From assembly GCF_012974865.1 (NCBI RefSeq), contig NZ_CP043633.1:1931001-1995000 (forward strand): a DNA stretch of 64,000 bases. Direction: 5' to 3'. This DNA is from Nonlabens sp. Ci31 (GTDB taxonomy: Bacteria; Bacteroidota; Bacteroidia; Flavobacteriales; Flavobacteriaceae). The notes under the pieces were generated by a model. That model was given only the letters and a program-made list of their open reading frames with translations, was not told the origin of the DNA and searched no databases. Both the position numbers and the translations under genes were made by a program. This document shows, piece after piece, positions 6,678 through 15,431 of the stretch (the stretch's first letter is position 1; every line of letters begins with the position of its first letter).

Positions 6678-7769
6678 TTAAAAATAATTAACTGGGTTTG
6701 TTCGCGCTTGTGCACAAAGGACTGCAAAATTACTAAATTTTTCTTTAAGATATTCATGTAAAAGGTTTTTTGTAAACTGCTCGCTTTCATAATGTCCCAC
6801 ATCACATAATAGGAGGTCTTGGCCTTGAAAGAAATCATGATATTTAAGATCGGCTGTGATATAAGCATCAGCTCCAGATTGCAAGGCGTTTTTTATAGCA
6901 AATGCTCCTGATCCTCCTAGTAGAGCGACTTTCTTGATAGTTCGCTTTCGTGAAAACGAGCTTCTTACAACCCCTGTTTTAAATACCGACTTTGTTTTCC
7001 TTAAAAATTCTTCTGTTTCTAAGGCTTCTGCTAAATCGCCAATAACGCCCATTCCTATGTTTTGATAGCTGTTTTCTAGGGTGGAAATCTCAAAAGAAAC
7101 CTCTTCATAAGGATGAAAATTTATCAAAGTAGCTTTTATTGCAGCTTCTAAATGAGGTAAAAATGTTATAGAAAGTGCTTTTTCTTTTACAGTACTTCTT
7201 TTTAATGCTTCCCCTAGCTGCGGTTTACTCCATTCATTCCCTCTAAAGGTGCCTTCACCATCGGTAGAAAAACTGCATTCTGAATAATTGCCTAGTGTGC
7301 CAGCCCCAGCTGCAAATAGTGCCTCCTTTACCTCCTCAAAGTGGTCCTGCGGTATATAGGTAACTAATTTCTTAATGAGTTGTGATTTAGGAATTAAAGT
7401 CTTGACATTGTTCAAGCCCATTTCTTGGGCCATTCTATAACTCACACCGCCTTTTGCAAGGTCTAGAGCGGTATGAGTAGCATAGATGGCGATATCGTTC
7501 TTAATTGCCTTAACTACAGCTTTGCGCACGTAGTCATCAGGCTGCAAGTGTTTCAAACCAGAAAAAATAATCGGATGGAAGCTTACGATAAGGTTGCAAT
7601 TATTGTCAATCGCCTCATCAACAACATTTTCTAGACAGTCTAGAGTGACTAAGATCCCCGTTAAATCAGTGGTTTTTTCTCCAGTCAGTAATCCCGTATT
7701 ATCAAAATCTTCTGCATAAAATCTTGGAGCAAGAACTTCTAGATGTGCAATAACATCTTTAATCTTCAT
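6678..7769 (-). CDS. NIF3-like dinuclear metal centre protein
   Basis: 363 residues, the long form of the NIF3/YbgI/YqfO family with an inserted PII/CutA-like middle domain (about residues 125-235). Metal-site landmarks are NTGLLTG near the N-terminus, SFHPIIFSGLKHL, ATHTALD and the C-terminal DVGHYESEQF. These proteins form toroidal hexamers with two metals per subunit. The biochemical role is unsettled; the label GTP cyclohydrolase I type 2 used in some databases is poorly supported. First gene of a two-gene operon with the cysteine-less zinc-ribbon protein. A degenerate copy of the palindromic repeat lies in it near 6952. Confidence 0.9.
   Translation of the reverse strand: MKIKDVIAHLEVLAPRFYAEDFDNTGLLTGEKTTDLTGILVTLDCLENVVDEAIDNNCNLIVSFHPIIFSGLKHLQPDDYVRKAVVKAIKNDIAIYATHTALDLAKGGVSYRMAQEMGLNNVKTLIPKSQLIKKLVTYIPQDHFEEVKEALFAAGAGTLGNYSECSFSTDGEGTFRGNEWSKPQLGEALKRSTVKEKALSITFLPHLEAAIKATLINFHPYEEVSFEISTLENSYQNIGMGVIGDLAEALETEEFLRKTKSVFKTGVVRSSFSRKRTIKKVALLGGSGAFAIKNALQSGADAYITADLKYHDFFQGQDLLLCDVGHYESEQFTKNLLHEYLKEKFSNFAVLCAQARTNPVNYF
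6952..6967. repeat. Degenerate copy of the palindromic repeat
   Basis: CGCTTTCGTGAAAACG, two mismatches from the 16-base form, inside the NIF3 gene where it reads FSRKR on the coding strand. Confidence 0.5.
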
Positions 7770-7803
7770 AATAGTAATATTTATGTCTGTTGTAAAATTA
7801 ACC

Positions 7804-7811
7804 TACTTTTG
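7804..7811 (+). promoter_or_regulatory. -7 element of the lpxK promoter
   Basis: TACTTTTG is a full match to TAnnTTTG, 5 bases before the lpxK ATG. No good TTG lies at the ideal distance (TTA at 7781). If used, transcription would begin at or within a base or two of the start codon. Confidence 0.55.
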
Positions 7812-7816
7812 AGCTC

Positions 7817-8785
7817 ATGCAAGAGTTAAGACTTTTATTATATCCTTTTTCTGTTCTTTATGACGGTATAACCTCTTTGCGTAATTATGCTTTTGACAGA
7901 GGAATTCTAGAGCAAAAGGAATATCAGATACCCATCATCGCTGTAGGTAACTTAAGTACTGGAGGTACAGGTAAGACTCCTATGATTGAGTATCTCATCA
8001 GACATTTTACTGGTAAAAAGATAGGTGTTTTGAGTCGGGGCTATGGTCGTAATACTTCTGGTTACATAGAGCTTTCTGAAAATGATTCAACAGAGCGAGC
8101 AGGTGATGAGCCTTTGCAGATCAAAAGAAAGTTTAAAAACTTAATTGTAAGTGCGGTTTGTGAAAAACGAGTTGATGGAATAGAAAGGCTTCTTAAAGAA
8201 CATCAGTTAGATTTGATATTGCTCGATGACGCGTTCCAACACAGATATGTAAAAGCGAGTCATTATGTGTTATTGACAAGTTATGACATGTTGTACGTGG
8301 ATGATTATCTGTTGCCGGCTGGTAATTTGAGAGAATCTCGCAAAGGAGCGCAGCGTGCACAAACCATTATTGTTACTAAATGTCCAGCTGATATTTCTGC
8401 TATTCAAAGGAATGAGGTTAAGCTAAAGCTGAAGTTGTTGCCGGGACAACAGGTGTATTTTTCCTACATAGGCTATGAAAAAGAACTTCAAGGAGTGGAT
8501 CATAAAATCCTTCTTGATGGACTAAGAGGTAAAAAGGTAACGGTGGTCACAGGAATCGCAAAGCCAAAACCTTTTCTAAAGCATTTAAAAGGTTTTATTA
8601 AAATAGAACATCTCAATTATAGTGATCATCATGATTTCACCTTGCAAGAAGTGGAAACTATTAGGAATAAAAAACTAGTGATTACAACAGAAAAGGATTT
8701 CATGAGATTAAAAAAACATGAGCTTAGAAACCTTTATTACTTGCCTATTCAAACAGAATTTGTGGGTAAAGAACCGGTGTTATAG
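7817..8785 (+). CDS. lpxK: Tetraacyldisaccharide 4'-kinase
   Basis: Phosphorylates the 4' position of the lipid A disaccharide precursor at the inner membrane, using ATP. 322 residues, usual length. The P-loop GNLSTGGTGKTP spans 44-55; further family blocks are LSRGYGR, GDEPLQI, LLDDAFQHR and the C-terminal YSDHHDFT plus TTEKDFMRL. The start at 7817 fits the family N-terminus. Divergent from NIF3 and convergent with the hybrid kinase, whose stop it overlaps by 6 bases. Its presence confirms a Gram-negative LPS-bearing organism. Confidence 0.95.
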   Translation: MQELRLLLYPFSVLYDGITSLRNYAFDRGILEQKEYQIPIIAVGNLSTGGTGKTPMIEYLIRHFTGKKIGVLSRGYGRNTSGYIELSENDSTERAGDEPLQIKRKFKNLIVSAVCEKRVDGIERLLKEHQLDLILLDDAFQHRYVKASHYVLLTSYDMLYVDDYLLPAGNLRESRKGAQRAQTIIVTKCPADISAIQRNEVKLKLKLLPGQQVYFSYIGYEKELQGVDHKILLDGLRGKKVTVVTGIAKPKPFLKHLKGFIKIEHLNYSDHHDFTLQEVETIRNKKLVITTEKDFMRLKKHELRNLYYLPIQTEFVGKEPVL

Positions 8786-11191
8786 GACTTCATAATTAGT
8801 GAATACCTTCTGTATTTTTTCAAAGAATTCGTGCATTTTAAAGGGCTTAGGAATGATGTCATCAAACCCTATTTCGTAGAATTCTTTTTCAGATTCATTT
8901 AAAGTAACCGCAGTAAGAGCTATAATAGGAATTTCTCTATCAAAGGTTCTTATCTCTCTAGTCGCTTCTTTTCCGTCTTTAATGGGCATGTGAATATCCA
9001 TTAAGATCAAATCATACTTTTTAGATTTTGCTGCTTGCACGGCCTCTTCTCCATTATTAGCTACCTCACAAGAAAAATTCTTTCCTTCAAGAATTTTTCT
9101 TGTAATCATTTGATTGATTTTATTATCCTCAACGATTAATATTTGTTTGTTTGATAACTCAGAAGGTGTGGCCTGTTTTTCATTTAGTACACCATCTTTT
9201 GCTGTTCCAGTATTTTGTATTTTATTTTTATTCATCTCATTGGAAGAGTTTGTAGTTTGAGCAACAGGAGTTTTTAAAACATCCTTAATCTTTGTGCCTG
9301 GAGTAGTTGGATGGAGGCGTTTATTATTAGAAATATGAGGGTATTGTCTTTCATCGTAAAATTTATTAGAATCTGGAAGTTCAAACCATATTTCAAAGGA
9401 AAATTTACTACCGCTGTCTACCTTGCTATAGAGCCTTATATCACCACCCATTAGGGTTACCAAGTTTTTCACAATGGCAAGTCCTAAACCTGTTCCACCG
9501 TATTCTCTAGTTGTACTGCTTCCCTCTTGCGTAAAGTTTTCAAAAATAGCGATCTGTTTTTCTTCAGAGATTCCTTTTCCATTATCTTCTATCTCAAAAT
9601 TAATCAAACATTTACCTGATCTGGCATTTACTTTATGAACTCTTATATAAATATCGCCATCCTTAGTGAACTTGATGGCGTTGCCTATAAGGTTGATGAG
9701 AATCTGAGAGATTTTTACAGGATCTCCTTGTAGTCTAGAAGGAATACTATCATCGTATTCAATATGAAGATTGTTATTGCGGTCTGTAGCTTGCCCTTTC
9801 AGGGATAAGCTAATGTCATTTACTCTTTTATTAAGATCAAAAGGTATTGTTTCTAACTCCACTTTATTAGCTTCTAATTTGTTAAAATCTAAAATATTAT
9901 CAATCAAGGATAGCAGGTATTCACCAGAAGATTGTAAAGTTTCTAGATGTTCTTTTTGATCATTTCTAGGATCTTTTTCTAATAATAAATGGGTCAAACC
10001 AGTCACGGCATACATAGGGGTTCTTAATTCATGGGTAATGGTTGAAAGGAAGTCTGCCTTGATTTTTGTAGCGTCTTTAGCTCTATCTCTTTCATCTATA
10101 AGCGCCAAATTTTTATTTTCTAATACATCATTACTTTTTGCTCTAAGTTTATTATTTTTAAATAATGATAAGGTAAGTAAAGAGAGTAGGGTTATAAAAA
10201 TACAAAGTAAAATATAACTGGTGTCACGTCCTTTAAGTTTTTGAGTCTTTTCATTGTTAGAGTCCGTTAATGCTTTATTCGTTTTTTTCAACTCTGCAAG
10301 CTCAATGATCGAAGCAGTTTTTTGAACAGAAGCAGTTTCCATATTGTAAATAACGGTATACTTCTCTAAATAAGTTATACTATTTTCGAACTCCCCCTCG
10401 TTTTTTAATAATTCAGAGTTGAGGAGATAACTTTCTTTGAGTAAGGTATTAAATTCATATTTTTCAGAAAGCGCTATGCTTTGAGCGAGGTAATTCTTAG
10501 ATACTATATATTCTCCTTTTATAAAAGTGATGCGAAAAAGTTCTAATTGTGCTTTTGCTGCAGAATGAAACTGTTTGTTGTCTAATAATTTAGGCAGTAA
10601 TTCTTCTAAATTCTTTTTTGCTTGATTGTATTTTTTAACTTTAAAATCTAATGCTGCTTGTTTAAGCTGAAGGTTATAACTTAGCTCTATATCTCGGTTT
10701 TGAGCTAGTATGACTTGGGATTTTAAAATGGCATCTTGTGCCTCTACTAAGAGGTTGGAATTCATTAAAAAATCTGATTTTAAAAGTAACAGTCTAGCAT
10801 AGTCTGTAGAAGTTTTATCAAAATGCGGGGCCAACTGGTCTATTGTATTTTTTGCATTTTCTAACTGGCCTGTTTGATTATAGTAAGACACTTTTACCAT
10901 TTCAACCTCTGCATAAATAGTAGAGTCTTTAGCGATTTCGCTGGCACTAGCGATCAGTTCGTTAGCTTCTGAATAGTTTGCCTTTTGTAAAGCAACCTGA
11001 GCTTTTTCTAGTATGATATTAACGACCCTTTGTTGTGTAGGTTTTGACACATAGTTTTCTTGTCCATAGGTTATATATTGCATTCCTAGGAGCAGAGTAA
11101 AAAAAATAATTTTCTGTATAGATCTAATAAACAAATTCAAGTATATAAAATCAAATATAGATTTAGTTATTTTAAAAAGGCAAATAAACAT
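8780..11191 (-). CDS. TPR-containing hybrid sensor histidine kinase/response regulator
   Basis: 803 residues. An N-terminal signal or anchor (about 17-43), a helical TPR-like sensor region (about 50-300), one membrane segment at 325-344, a HisKA domain with His387 in THELRTP, a HATPase domain with N-box LINLIGNAIKF (498-508), DNGKG (537-541) and GGTGLGLA (565-572), a linker rich in Asn, Lys and Thr (about 610-680), and a C-terminal receiver domain (683-800) with phospho-acceptor Asp732 in LMDIHMP and a KPF end motif. The TPRs are predicted to be periplasmic. It lacks an obvious DNA-binding output and no partner regulator is adjacent, so the phosphate may pass on elsewhere. The signal sensed is not evident. 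Confidence 0.9.
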   Translation of the reverse strand: MFICLFKITKSIFDFIYLNLFIRSIQKIIFFTLLLGMQYITYGQENYVSKPTQQRVVNIILEKAQVALQKANYSEANELIASASEIAKDSTIYAEVEMVKVSYYNQTGQLENAKNTIDQLAPHFDKTSTDYARLLLLKSDFLMNSNLLVEAQDAILKSQVILAQNRDIELSYNLQLKQAALDFKVKKYNQAKKNLEELLPKLLDNKQFHSAAKAQLELFRITFIKGEYIVSKNYLAQSIALSEKYEFNTLLKESYLLNSELLKNEGEFENSITYLEKYTVIYNMETASVQKTASIIELAELKKTNKALTDSNNEKTQKLKGRDTSYILLCIFITLLSLLTLSLFKNNKLRAKSNDVLENKNLALIDERDRAKDATKIKADFLSTITHELRTPMYAVTGLTHLLLEKDPRNDQKEHLETLQSSGEYLLSLIDNILDFNKLEANKVELETIPFDLNKRVNDISLSLKGQATDRNNNLHIEYDDSIPSRLQGDPVKISQILINLIGNAIKFTKDGDIYIRVHKVNARSGKCLINFEIEDNGKGISEEKQIAIFENFTQEGSSTTREYGGTGLGLAIVKNLVTLMGGDIRLYSKVDSGSKFSFEIWFELPDSNKFYDERQYPHISNNKRLHPTTPGTKIKDVLKTPVAQTTNSSNEMNKNKIQNTGTAKDGVLNEKQATPSELSNKQILIVEDNKINQMITRKILEGKNFSCEVANNGEEAVQAAKSKKYDLILMDIHMPIKDGKEATREIRTFDREIPIIALTAVTLNESEKEFYEIGFDDIIPKPFKMHEFFEKIQKVFTNYEVL

Positions 11192-11229
11192 CCATTATTT
11201 GTGTTTTATCGATGTTTTGATCACGCGAG

Positions 11230-12231
11230 TTAACTTTTGGTTAATGTTTTTGCGTACAGAGCCATATCTTTTAGTCGGTGAGAATACCCACTTTCATTAT
11301 CGTACCAACCTATAATTTTAACCATTTTACCAATTACACTAGTCATTTCAGAATCATAAATACAGGAGTAAGGACTTCCTGATATGTCTATGGAAACCAG
11401 TGGGACTGTAGTATAAGAAAATGTGTTAGGATTTGCTTTCGCGAAAGCGTAAAAAGCATCATTAATTTCCTGAACGCTTACATCTTTTTTTACATTAATA
11501 GTTAAGTCGGTAAGGCTTCCATTAGGAACAGGAACACGTATGCCACAACCACCTATAACATTACTCAATTCGGGGAATATTTTAGTCAGAGCCTTTGCAG
11601 CTCCAGTGGTAGTAGGTACGATAGACTGCCCTGCAGCACGGGCTCTGCGTAAGTCCTTATGTGGTTGATCGTGAAGGCTTTGGTCTGAAGTGTAACTGTG
11701 TATTGTTGTGATGTATGCTTGCTCTACACCGCAAAGTTCATTCATTACCTTAATAAGTGGCGCGGCATTATTTGTAGTGCAGCTTGCATTAGAAAAAATG
11801 AGATCTTCATCGGTAAGAATGTGCTCATTGACACCTAAAACTACTGTTTTTATGCCGTCCTCAATAGGAGGAGCGCTCAAAATCACTTTAGAAGCCCCAG
11901 CGTCTATATGTTTCTGTAGATCAGCCCTGGTTTTAAATTTACCAGTTGATTCAATAACGATATCCACATTTTTCCATGTAAGGTCATTGAGATCACTGTA
12001 ATGAGTAAAAGATATTTGATGTTTATTGATGCTTATAGAGTCTTCATCAAAGCTAACATTAGCATCGAGGACACCGTGAATAGAATCGTATTTTAAAAGA
12101 TGTGCCATGACTTCATTAGAAGCCAGGTCGTTGATAGCGACTACTTCAATTTGTGGATCATTAAATACCGTTCTTAAAAAAGTACGTCCTATACGCCCGA
12201 AGCCGTTGATGGCTACTTTTATTTTTACCAT
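11230..12231 (-). CDS. gapA: Glyceraldehyde-3-phosphate dehydrogenase
   Basis: Oxidises glyceraldehyde-3-phosphate to 1,3-bisphosphoglycerate with NAD+. 333 residues. NAD-binding INGFGRIGR at 8-16, catalytic Cys151 in SNASCTTNN, and the C-terminal WYDNESGYS motif are intact. Asn-Asp-Leu near residue 35 favours NAD specificity. It overlaps the preceding 145-codon gene by 7 bases, implying translational coupling. A perfect core of the palindromic repeat encodes AFAKAN late in the protein, in a region that tolerates variation. Confidence 0.96.
   Translation of the reverse strand: MVKIKVAINGFGRIGRTFLRTVFNDPQIEVVAINDLASNEVMAHLLKYDSIHGVLDANVSFDEDSISINKHQISFTHYSDLNDLTWKNVDIVIESTGKFKTRADLQKHIDAGASKVILSAPPIEDGIKTVVLGVNEHILTDEDLIFSNASCTTNNAAPLIKVMNELCGVEQAYITTIHSYTSDQSLHDQPHKDLRRARAAGQSIVPTTTGAAKALTKIFPELSNVIGGCGIRVPVPNGSLTDLTINVKKDVSVQEINDAFYAFAKANPNTFSYTTVPLVSIDISGSPYSCIYDSEMTSVIGKMVKIIGWYDNESGYSHRLKDMALYAKTLTKS
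11435..11448. repeat. Palindromic repeat, core GCTTTCGCGAAAGC
   Basis: Exact 14-base core within gapA, translated as AFAKA on the coding strand. Confidence 0.85.
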
Positions 12232-12662
12232 GTATTGTTTAAAGTGGTTTTGATTACTCTTTGTTTTTTATTTAAATATTGATCGATAAATAAACCTGTA
12301 CATACGCCAATTAAAAAACCAAAAAACACATTAAAATGCGCAAAAAAGGAAAGTGCCATTCCAGCAAATGTCCCTATGATTGAAAATTGATAGGAATATT
12401 TTGCTTTTAATTGTTTTTTTATAAATTGAATAAAAGACTCGAGCGAGTTTTTGATTATTTGAGCAGACAGTTCTTTGTTTCTCAAACGTTTCATTTGAAC
12501 ATCTAATTCTTTTTGTAAGATATCAACTTCATCGTCGCTATAATCAAAAGCGATGATTTCAAAAAGTAGTTCATTCCATTTATCTAGTAGCAAAAGAATT
12601 TTTTTATCCTCATTTTCTATGCGATAATAGTTGATTTGTTCTATAGCTTCTTGAATAGTCAT
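12225..12662 (-). CDS. Small membrane protein, unknown function
   Basis: 145 residues that I do not recognise. The first 95 or so are charged and helical (repeated acidic and lysine stretches, likely coiled coil); residues of about 96-130 form two close hydrophobic segments with glycines (GTFAGMALSFFAHFNVF and FGFLIGVCTGLF), ending in a basic tail. This suggests a cytosolic helical domain on a membrane hairpin. Its stop overlaps the gapA start by 7 bases, so the two are probably translated together, though nothing else ties it to glycolysis. Confidence 0.75.
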   Translation of the reverse strand: MTIQEAIEQINYYRIENEDKKILLLLDKWNELLFEIIAFDYSDDEVDILQKELDVQMKRLRNKELSAQIIKNSLESFIQFIKKQLKAKYSYQFSIIGTFAGMALSFFAHFNVFFGFLIGVCTGLFIDQYLNKKQRVIKTTLNNTW

Positions 12663-12701
12663 GTTACTCCTTTAAAGGATTTATACAGTCAATAAAAAGG
12701 C

Positions 12702-13574
12702 TTAAAGTATATGCTTATGCGCCTTATAAGAACTTCTTACTAACGCACCACTTTCTACATGCCTAAAGCCCATTTCTAGGCCTATAGTTTCATATTTCTT
12801 GAATTGCTCTGGAGTAATAAATTCTTTTACAGCCAAGTGTTTTTTAGAAGGTTGTAAATATTGACCTATGGTTACTATATCCACATTATTATCTCTGAGA
12901 TCTTTCATGGTTTGTATTACTTCTTCTTCTAGCTCACCTAGTCCTAGCATGATACCAGATTTCGTGCGCTTAATGCCTTGTTGTTTCAAGTACCTAAGAA
13001 CTTCTAAGCTCGTATCGTATTTAGCTTGGATACGTACTTCTCTTGTTAGACGTCTCACCGTTTCCATGTTGTGAGAAACCACTTCAGGATTTGCCTCAAC
13101 GATTCGGTCTATATTTCTAGTGTTTCCTTGAAAATCTGGAATTAATGTTTCTAGTGTCGTTTCAGGGTTCATACGTCTTATCGCGGCGACAGTTTCCTTC
13201 CAGATAATGGACCCCATATCTTTTAAATCGTCACGATCAACACTCGTGATAACTCCGTGTTTGATACCCATTAATTTAATGCTGCGAGCTACTTTCTCAG
13301 GCTCTGCCCAGTCTACTGTATCTGGACGGCCGGTTTTAACACCACAAAAGCCACATGAACGTGTACAAGTGTTTCCTAATATCATGAAAGTTGCTGTTCC
13401 TTCTGTCCAGCATTCCCCCATGTTAGGACAGCTGCCTGAAGTACATATAGTATGTAAGTCATACTTTTCTACGGTAGCTCTAAGCTCTTTATATTTCTGA
13501 CCTACTGGTAATTTAACGCGCAGCCATTTTGGTTTTTTCTGAGGTGGCGCTATTGATGTTGTTACTGATTCCAT
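12702..13574 (-). CDS. lipA: Lipoyl synthase
   Basis: Radical SAM enzyme inserting two sulfurs into octanoylated E2 and H proteins. 290 residues. Both iron-sulfur clusters are complete: the auxiliary cluster Cys44, Cys49 and Cys55 (CTSGSCPNMGEC), and the radical SAM CxxxCxxC at Cys70, Cys74 and Cys77 (CTRSCGFC). The C-terminal RSSYKAHK supplies the conserved serine that ligates the auxiliary cluster. The promoter is directly upstream, with its -7 box ending 4 bases before the ATG. Confidence 0.97.
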   Translation of the reverse strand: MESVTTSIAPPQKKPKWLRVKLPVGQKYKELRATVEKYDLHTICTSGSCPNMGECWTEGTATFMILGNTCTRSCGFCGVKTGRPDTVDWAEPEKVARSIKLMGIKHGVITSVDRDDLKDMGSIIWKETVAAIRRMNPETTLETLIPDFQGNTRNIDRIVEANPEVVSHNMETVRRLTREVRIQAKYDTSLEVLRYLKQQGIKRTKSGIMLGLGELEEEVIQTMKDLRDNNVDIVTIGQYLQPSKKHLAVKEFITPEQFKKYETIGLEMGFRHVESGALVRSSYKAHKHIL

Positions 13575-13578
13575 AATT

Positions 13579-13607
13579 CAAAGTTAATGATAAAGTAGTC
13601 GTATCAA
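13579..13607 (-). promoter_or_regulatory. lipA promoter
   Basis: Minus strand TTG (13607-13605), 18-base spacer, TAACTTTG (13586-13579). The box ends 4 bases before the lipA ATG, which predicts a leaderless or nearly leaderless mRNA. Confidence 0.7.
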
Positions 13608-13620
13608 TAAGGATTACTAA

Positions 13621-14730
13621 CTAGTTCCATTGTTTTGGTCGATGCACCATGTTAGAAATAAATAGTGCGAGTTGAATTCCTATTAAAATTAATTCTAAAA
13701 AGGGAAGTATAATGATGATATCGCTTTCGCGAAAGCGAGAAAAGCCCTTGCTTAAAACAACCCAAAAAACAACATATCTCACAAGAATAACCGCTAATAT
13801 AATGATCCAATTGATACCAAAAAGAAGGCCTAAAATCGCTGAAATGATAAAACCTATTTGAGATATATAAAATAAAGCTAGCAAAAACTTATGAGAGCTC
13901 TTATAATGCTTTGCTGTATTGATATGTCTTTTTTTCTGTTTCCACCAAGAAGACCAGTCCGTTTTAGGCTGGCTGCTGGTAAAGGAATCTTGATTTAAAG
14001 ATACTGTCGTGTTTTGAGAGGTGGCTGCTTGGTTGACAAATAAATCATCATCTCCACCGAGTACTCTCATGTGATTCATAAAGCCATTTACTTCATAAAA
14101 CTGTGTCGCTGTATACGCTAGATTGCGACCTACGCCCATGTAAGGATTGCCATTCATAGCATAACTAAAATACTGAATGGCTGTTAGGACAGTTTCATAT
14201 CTTATAAGTTTGTTGAGCAGTGAATCGTCAACTTTTTTATAGCCGCTATACCCCAGAACGATCGTTTTCTCTTTAGAAAGGTGTTTAGAAATAATAGTCA
14301 GCCATGCAGTACTGTTAGGAGTACAGTCGGCATCTATAAAAATCAAGTGATCGTTTACCGCTTTTTTAATCCCTAGAGTTAGGGCGTATTTCTTATTTCC
14401 CCAAAAACTCTCGTTACTAACTACATCTACCATTTTGATGCGATGGTCCATTGCCATGAATTCCTCAATGACATCTATAGTATCATCATGGCTGGCGTCA
14501 TTTATTAAAATGATTTCAAAGTTGGGATGGTCTTGTTCCAATAATTTAGGAACTAATATTTTGAGATTTTCTTGTTCGTTTTTGGAACAAACAATTACAG
14601 AAATAGCCTCTTTTAAATTGCCTTGCGGTTGGGGTTCTATACTGAATCCGACTTTTGATAAAAATAAATTAAAAGCAATATTGATAATGGCAAAGCCCGC
14701 CAAGGCATAGAAGAATACACTTATTTCCAT
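13621..14730 (-). CDS. Family 2 glycosyltransferase, membrane-bound
   Basis: 369 residues. An N-terminal membrane segment (about 5-24) precedes a GT-A fold domain with nucleotide-binding VIVCSKNE and INDASHDDT, the metal-binding DAD in FIDADCTPN, an acceptor-site GGDDDLF and a QxxRW-like KQKKRH. Two to three C-terminal membrane segments follow. It resembles Flavobacteriia glycosyltransferases of unknown sugar specificity; ceramide- or polysaccharide-type transfer are both possible. It starts 9 bases after the stop of the small Cys-rich gene, so they are likely co-transcribed. A palindromic repeat copy lies in the membrane region, read as FSRFRES. Confidence 0.85.
   Translation of the reverse strand: MEISVFFYALAGFAIINIAFNLFLSKVGFSIEPQPQGNLKEAISVIVCSKNEQENLKILVPKLLEQDHPNFEIILINDASHDDTIDVIEEFMAMDHRIKMVDVVSNESFWGNKKYALTLGIKKAVNDHLIFIDADCTPNSTAWLTIISKHLSKEKTIVLGYSGYKKVDDSLLNKLIRYETVLTAIQYFSYAMNGNPYMGVGRNLAYTATQFYEVNGFMNHMRVLGGDDDLFVNQAATSQNTTVSLNQDSFTSSQPKTDWSSWWKQKKRHINTAKHYKSSHKFLLALFYISQIGFIISAILGLLFGINWIIILAVILVRYVVFWVVLSKGFSRFRESDIIIILPFLELILIGIQLALFISNMVHRPKQWN
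13721..13738. repeat. Palindromic repeat, core GCTTTCGCGAAAGC
   Basis: Perfect 18-base palindrome TCGCTTTCGCGAAAGCGA inside the glycosyltransferase gene. Confidence 0.85.
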
Positions 14731-14739
14731 GAAGAGTAA

Positions 14740-14949
14740 TTAGGTTCTTACTTGATCGTCTTTACAATCTTGTTCTTCAGGTAATTTACCACACATCCCA
14801 CACGCATCACCATTTTTATTAAGATACGGATTCTGACTGGCACAAGTTCCAGCAAATTTACCGTCCTTTTTGCTCCATATTTTTATAGCGATACCCGCAA
14901 AGGCAAGTGATAAAAGGACAAATGATATAAGTATAAGTTTTAAATCCAT
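14740..14949 (-). CDS. Small membrane-anchored cysteine-rich protein
   Basis: 69 residues: one N-terminal membrane segment (about 4-25), then a short domain with four cysteines (CASQNPYLNKNGDACGMCGK plus a fourth Cys in EQDC). The CxxC spacing suggests a disulfide or a small metal site. I recall similar short 'membrane or secreted' proteins in Flavobacteriia, with no assigned function. It precedes the GT2 gene by 9 bases and is probably in the same transcript. Confidence 0.75.
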   Translation of the reverse strand: MDLKLILISFVLLSLAFAGIAIKIWSKKDGKFAGTCASQNPYLNKNGDACGMCGKLPEEQDCKDDQVRT

Positions 14950-15430
14950 AATGCAAATATAGGTATTAGAGTCAAGGGTTTACAGGCAAGAGCTATAAAT
15001 TATCCCTTGGCTATTCATTGTTCATATCTATGATCATTTGATCATCTATAGTCGTTAGGGTTAAAAACTCATAGGCGATACTAAAACAATGTTGGAAGCC
15101 TTTTTTGATTCATGCACTATCTATTGTTTGTCAAGGGATTCGATTTAACTAGGGGCTTCAGGTGGAGGTTTTGTAAATTAGTCAAAGCTATGGGGCCCGT
15201 TAGGAGTATCCTGTAATTCTAAACAGTTTTAAGATTTGTCATCATATCCATATTCATGGATCTTACAGCTGTACGTTTAAAAATATTAGGATCAGAAAGT
15301 TCGAGGGTTTTCTTAGATCAATTTGAGGAGCGGTGAGGTTAGAAATTTCTAATGAAAATAGGAGGAGCTGTCAGATCTGCTAAATTCCATATTTCATCAT
15401 TGTGACCCATTTCTATAGTAGTGATTTTCA
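14950..15430. other. Long intergenic stretch, mostly without intact genes
   Basis: 481 bases without any sizeable intact reading frame. The right half carries minus-strand coding-like fragments in several frames (see the pseudogene entry). The left half (14950-15180) holds scattered stops and only short coding-like scraps. No tRNA-like fold, terminator or repeat copy was noticed. Confidence 0.5.
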
Positions 15431-15431
15431 T
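15180..15431 (-). pseudogene. Possible decayed gene coupled to murB
   Basis: An ATG at 15431 overlaps the murB stop as TGATG and opens a 30-codon frame (MKITTIEMGHNDEIWNLADL and on) ending at 15339. Coding-like sequence then continues in other frames: LEISNLTAPQIDLRK, then TLELSDPNIFKRTAVRSMN, then ELQDTPNGPHSFD, with stops between. This is what a gene broken by several frameshifts looks like, once translated as the next cistron after murB. No family was recognised, and chance remains possible because the DNA is short. Confidence 0.4.

Noticed and set aside
14950..15180. Non-coding RNA or tRNA gene in the long intergenic stretch
   Set aside because: No cloverleaf, no CCA-type acceptor stem, no promoter-terminator pair around it.
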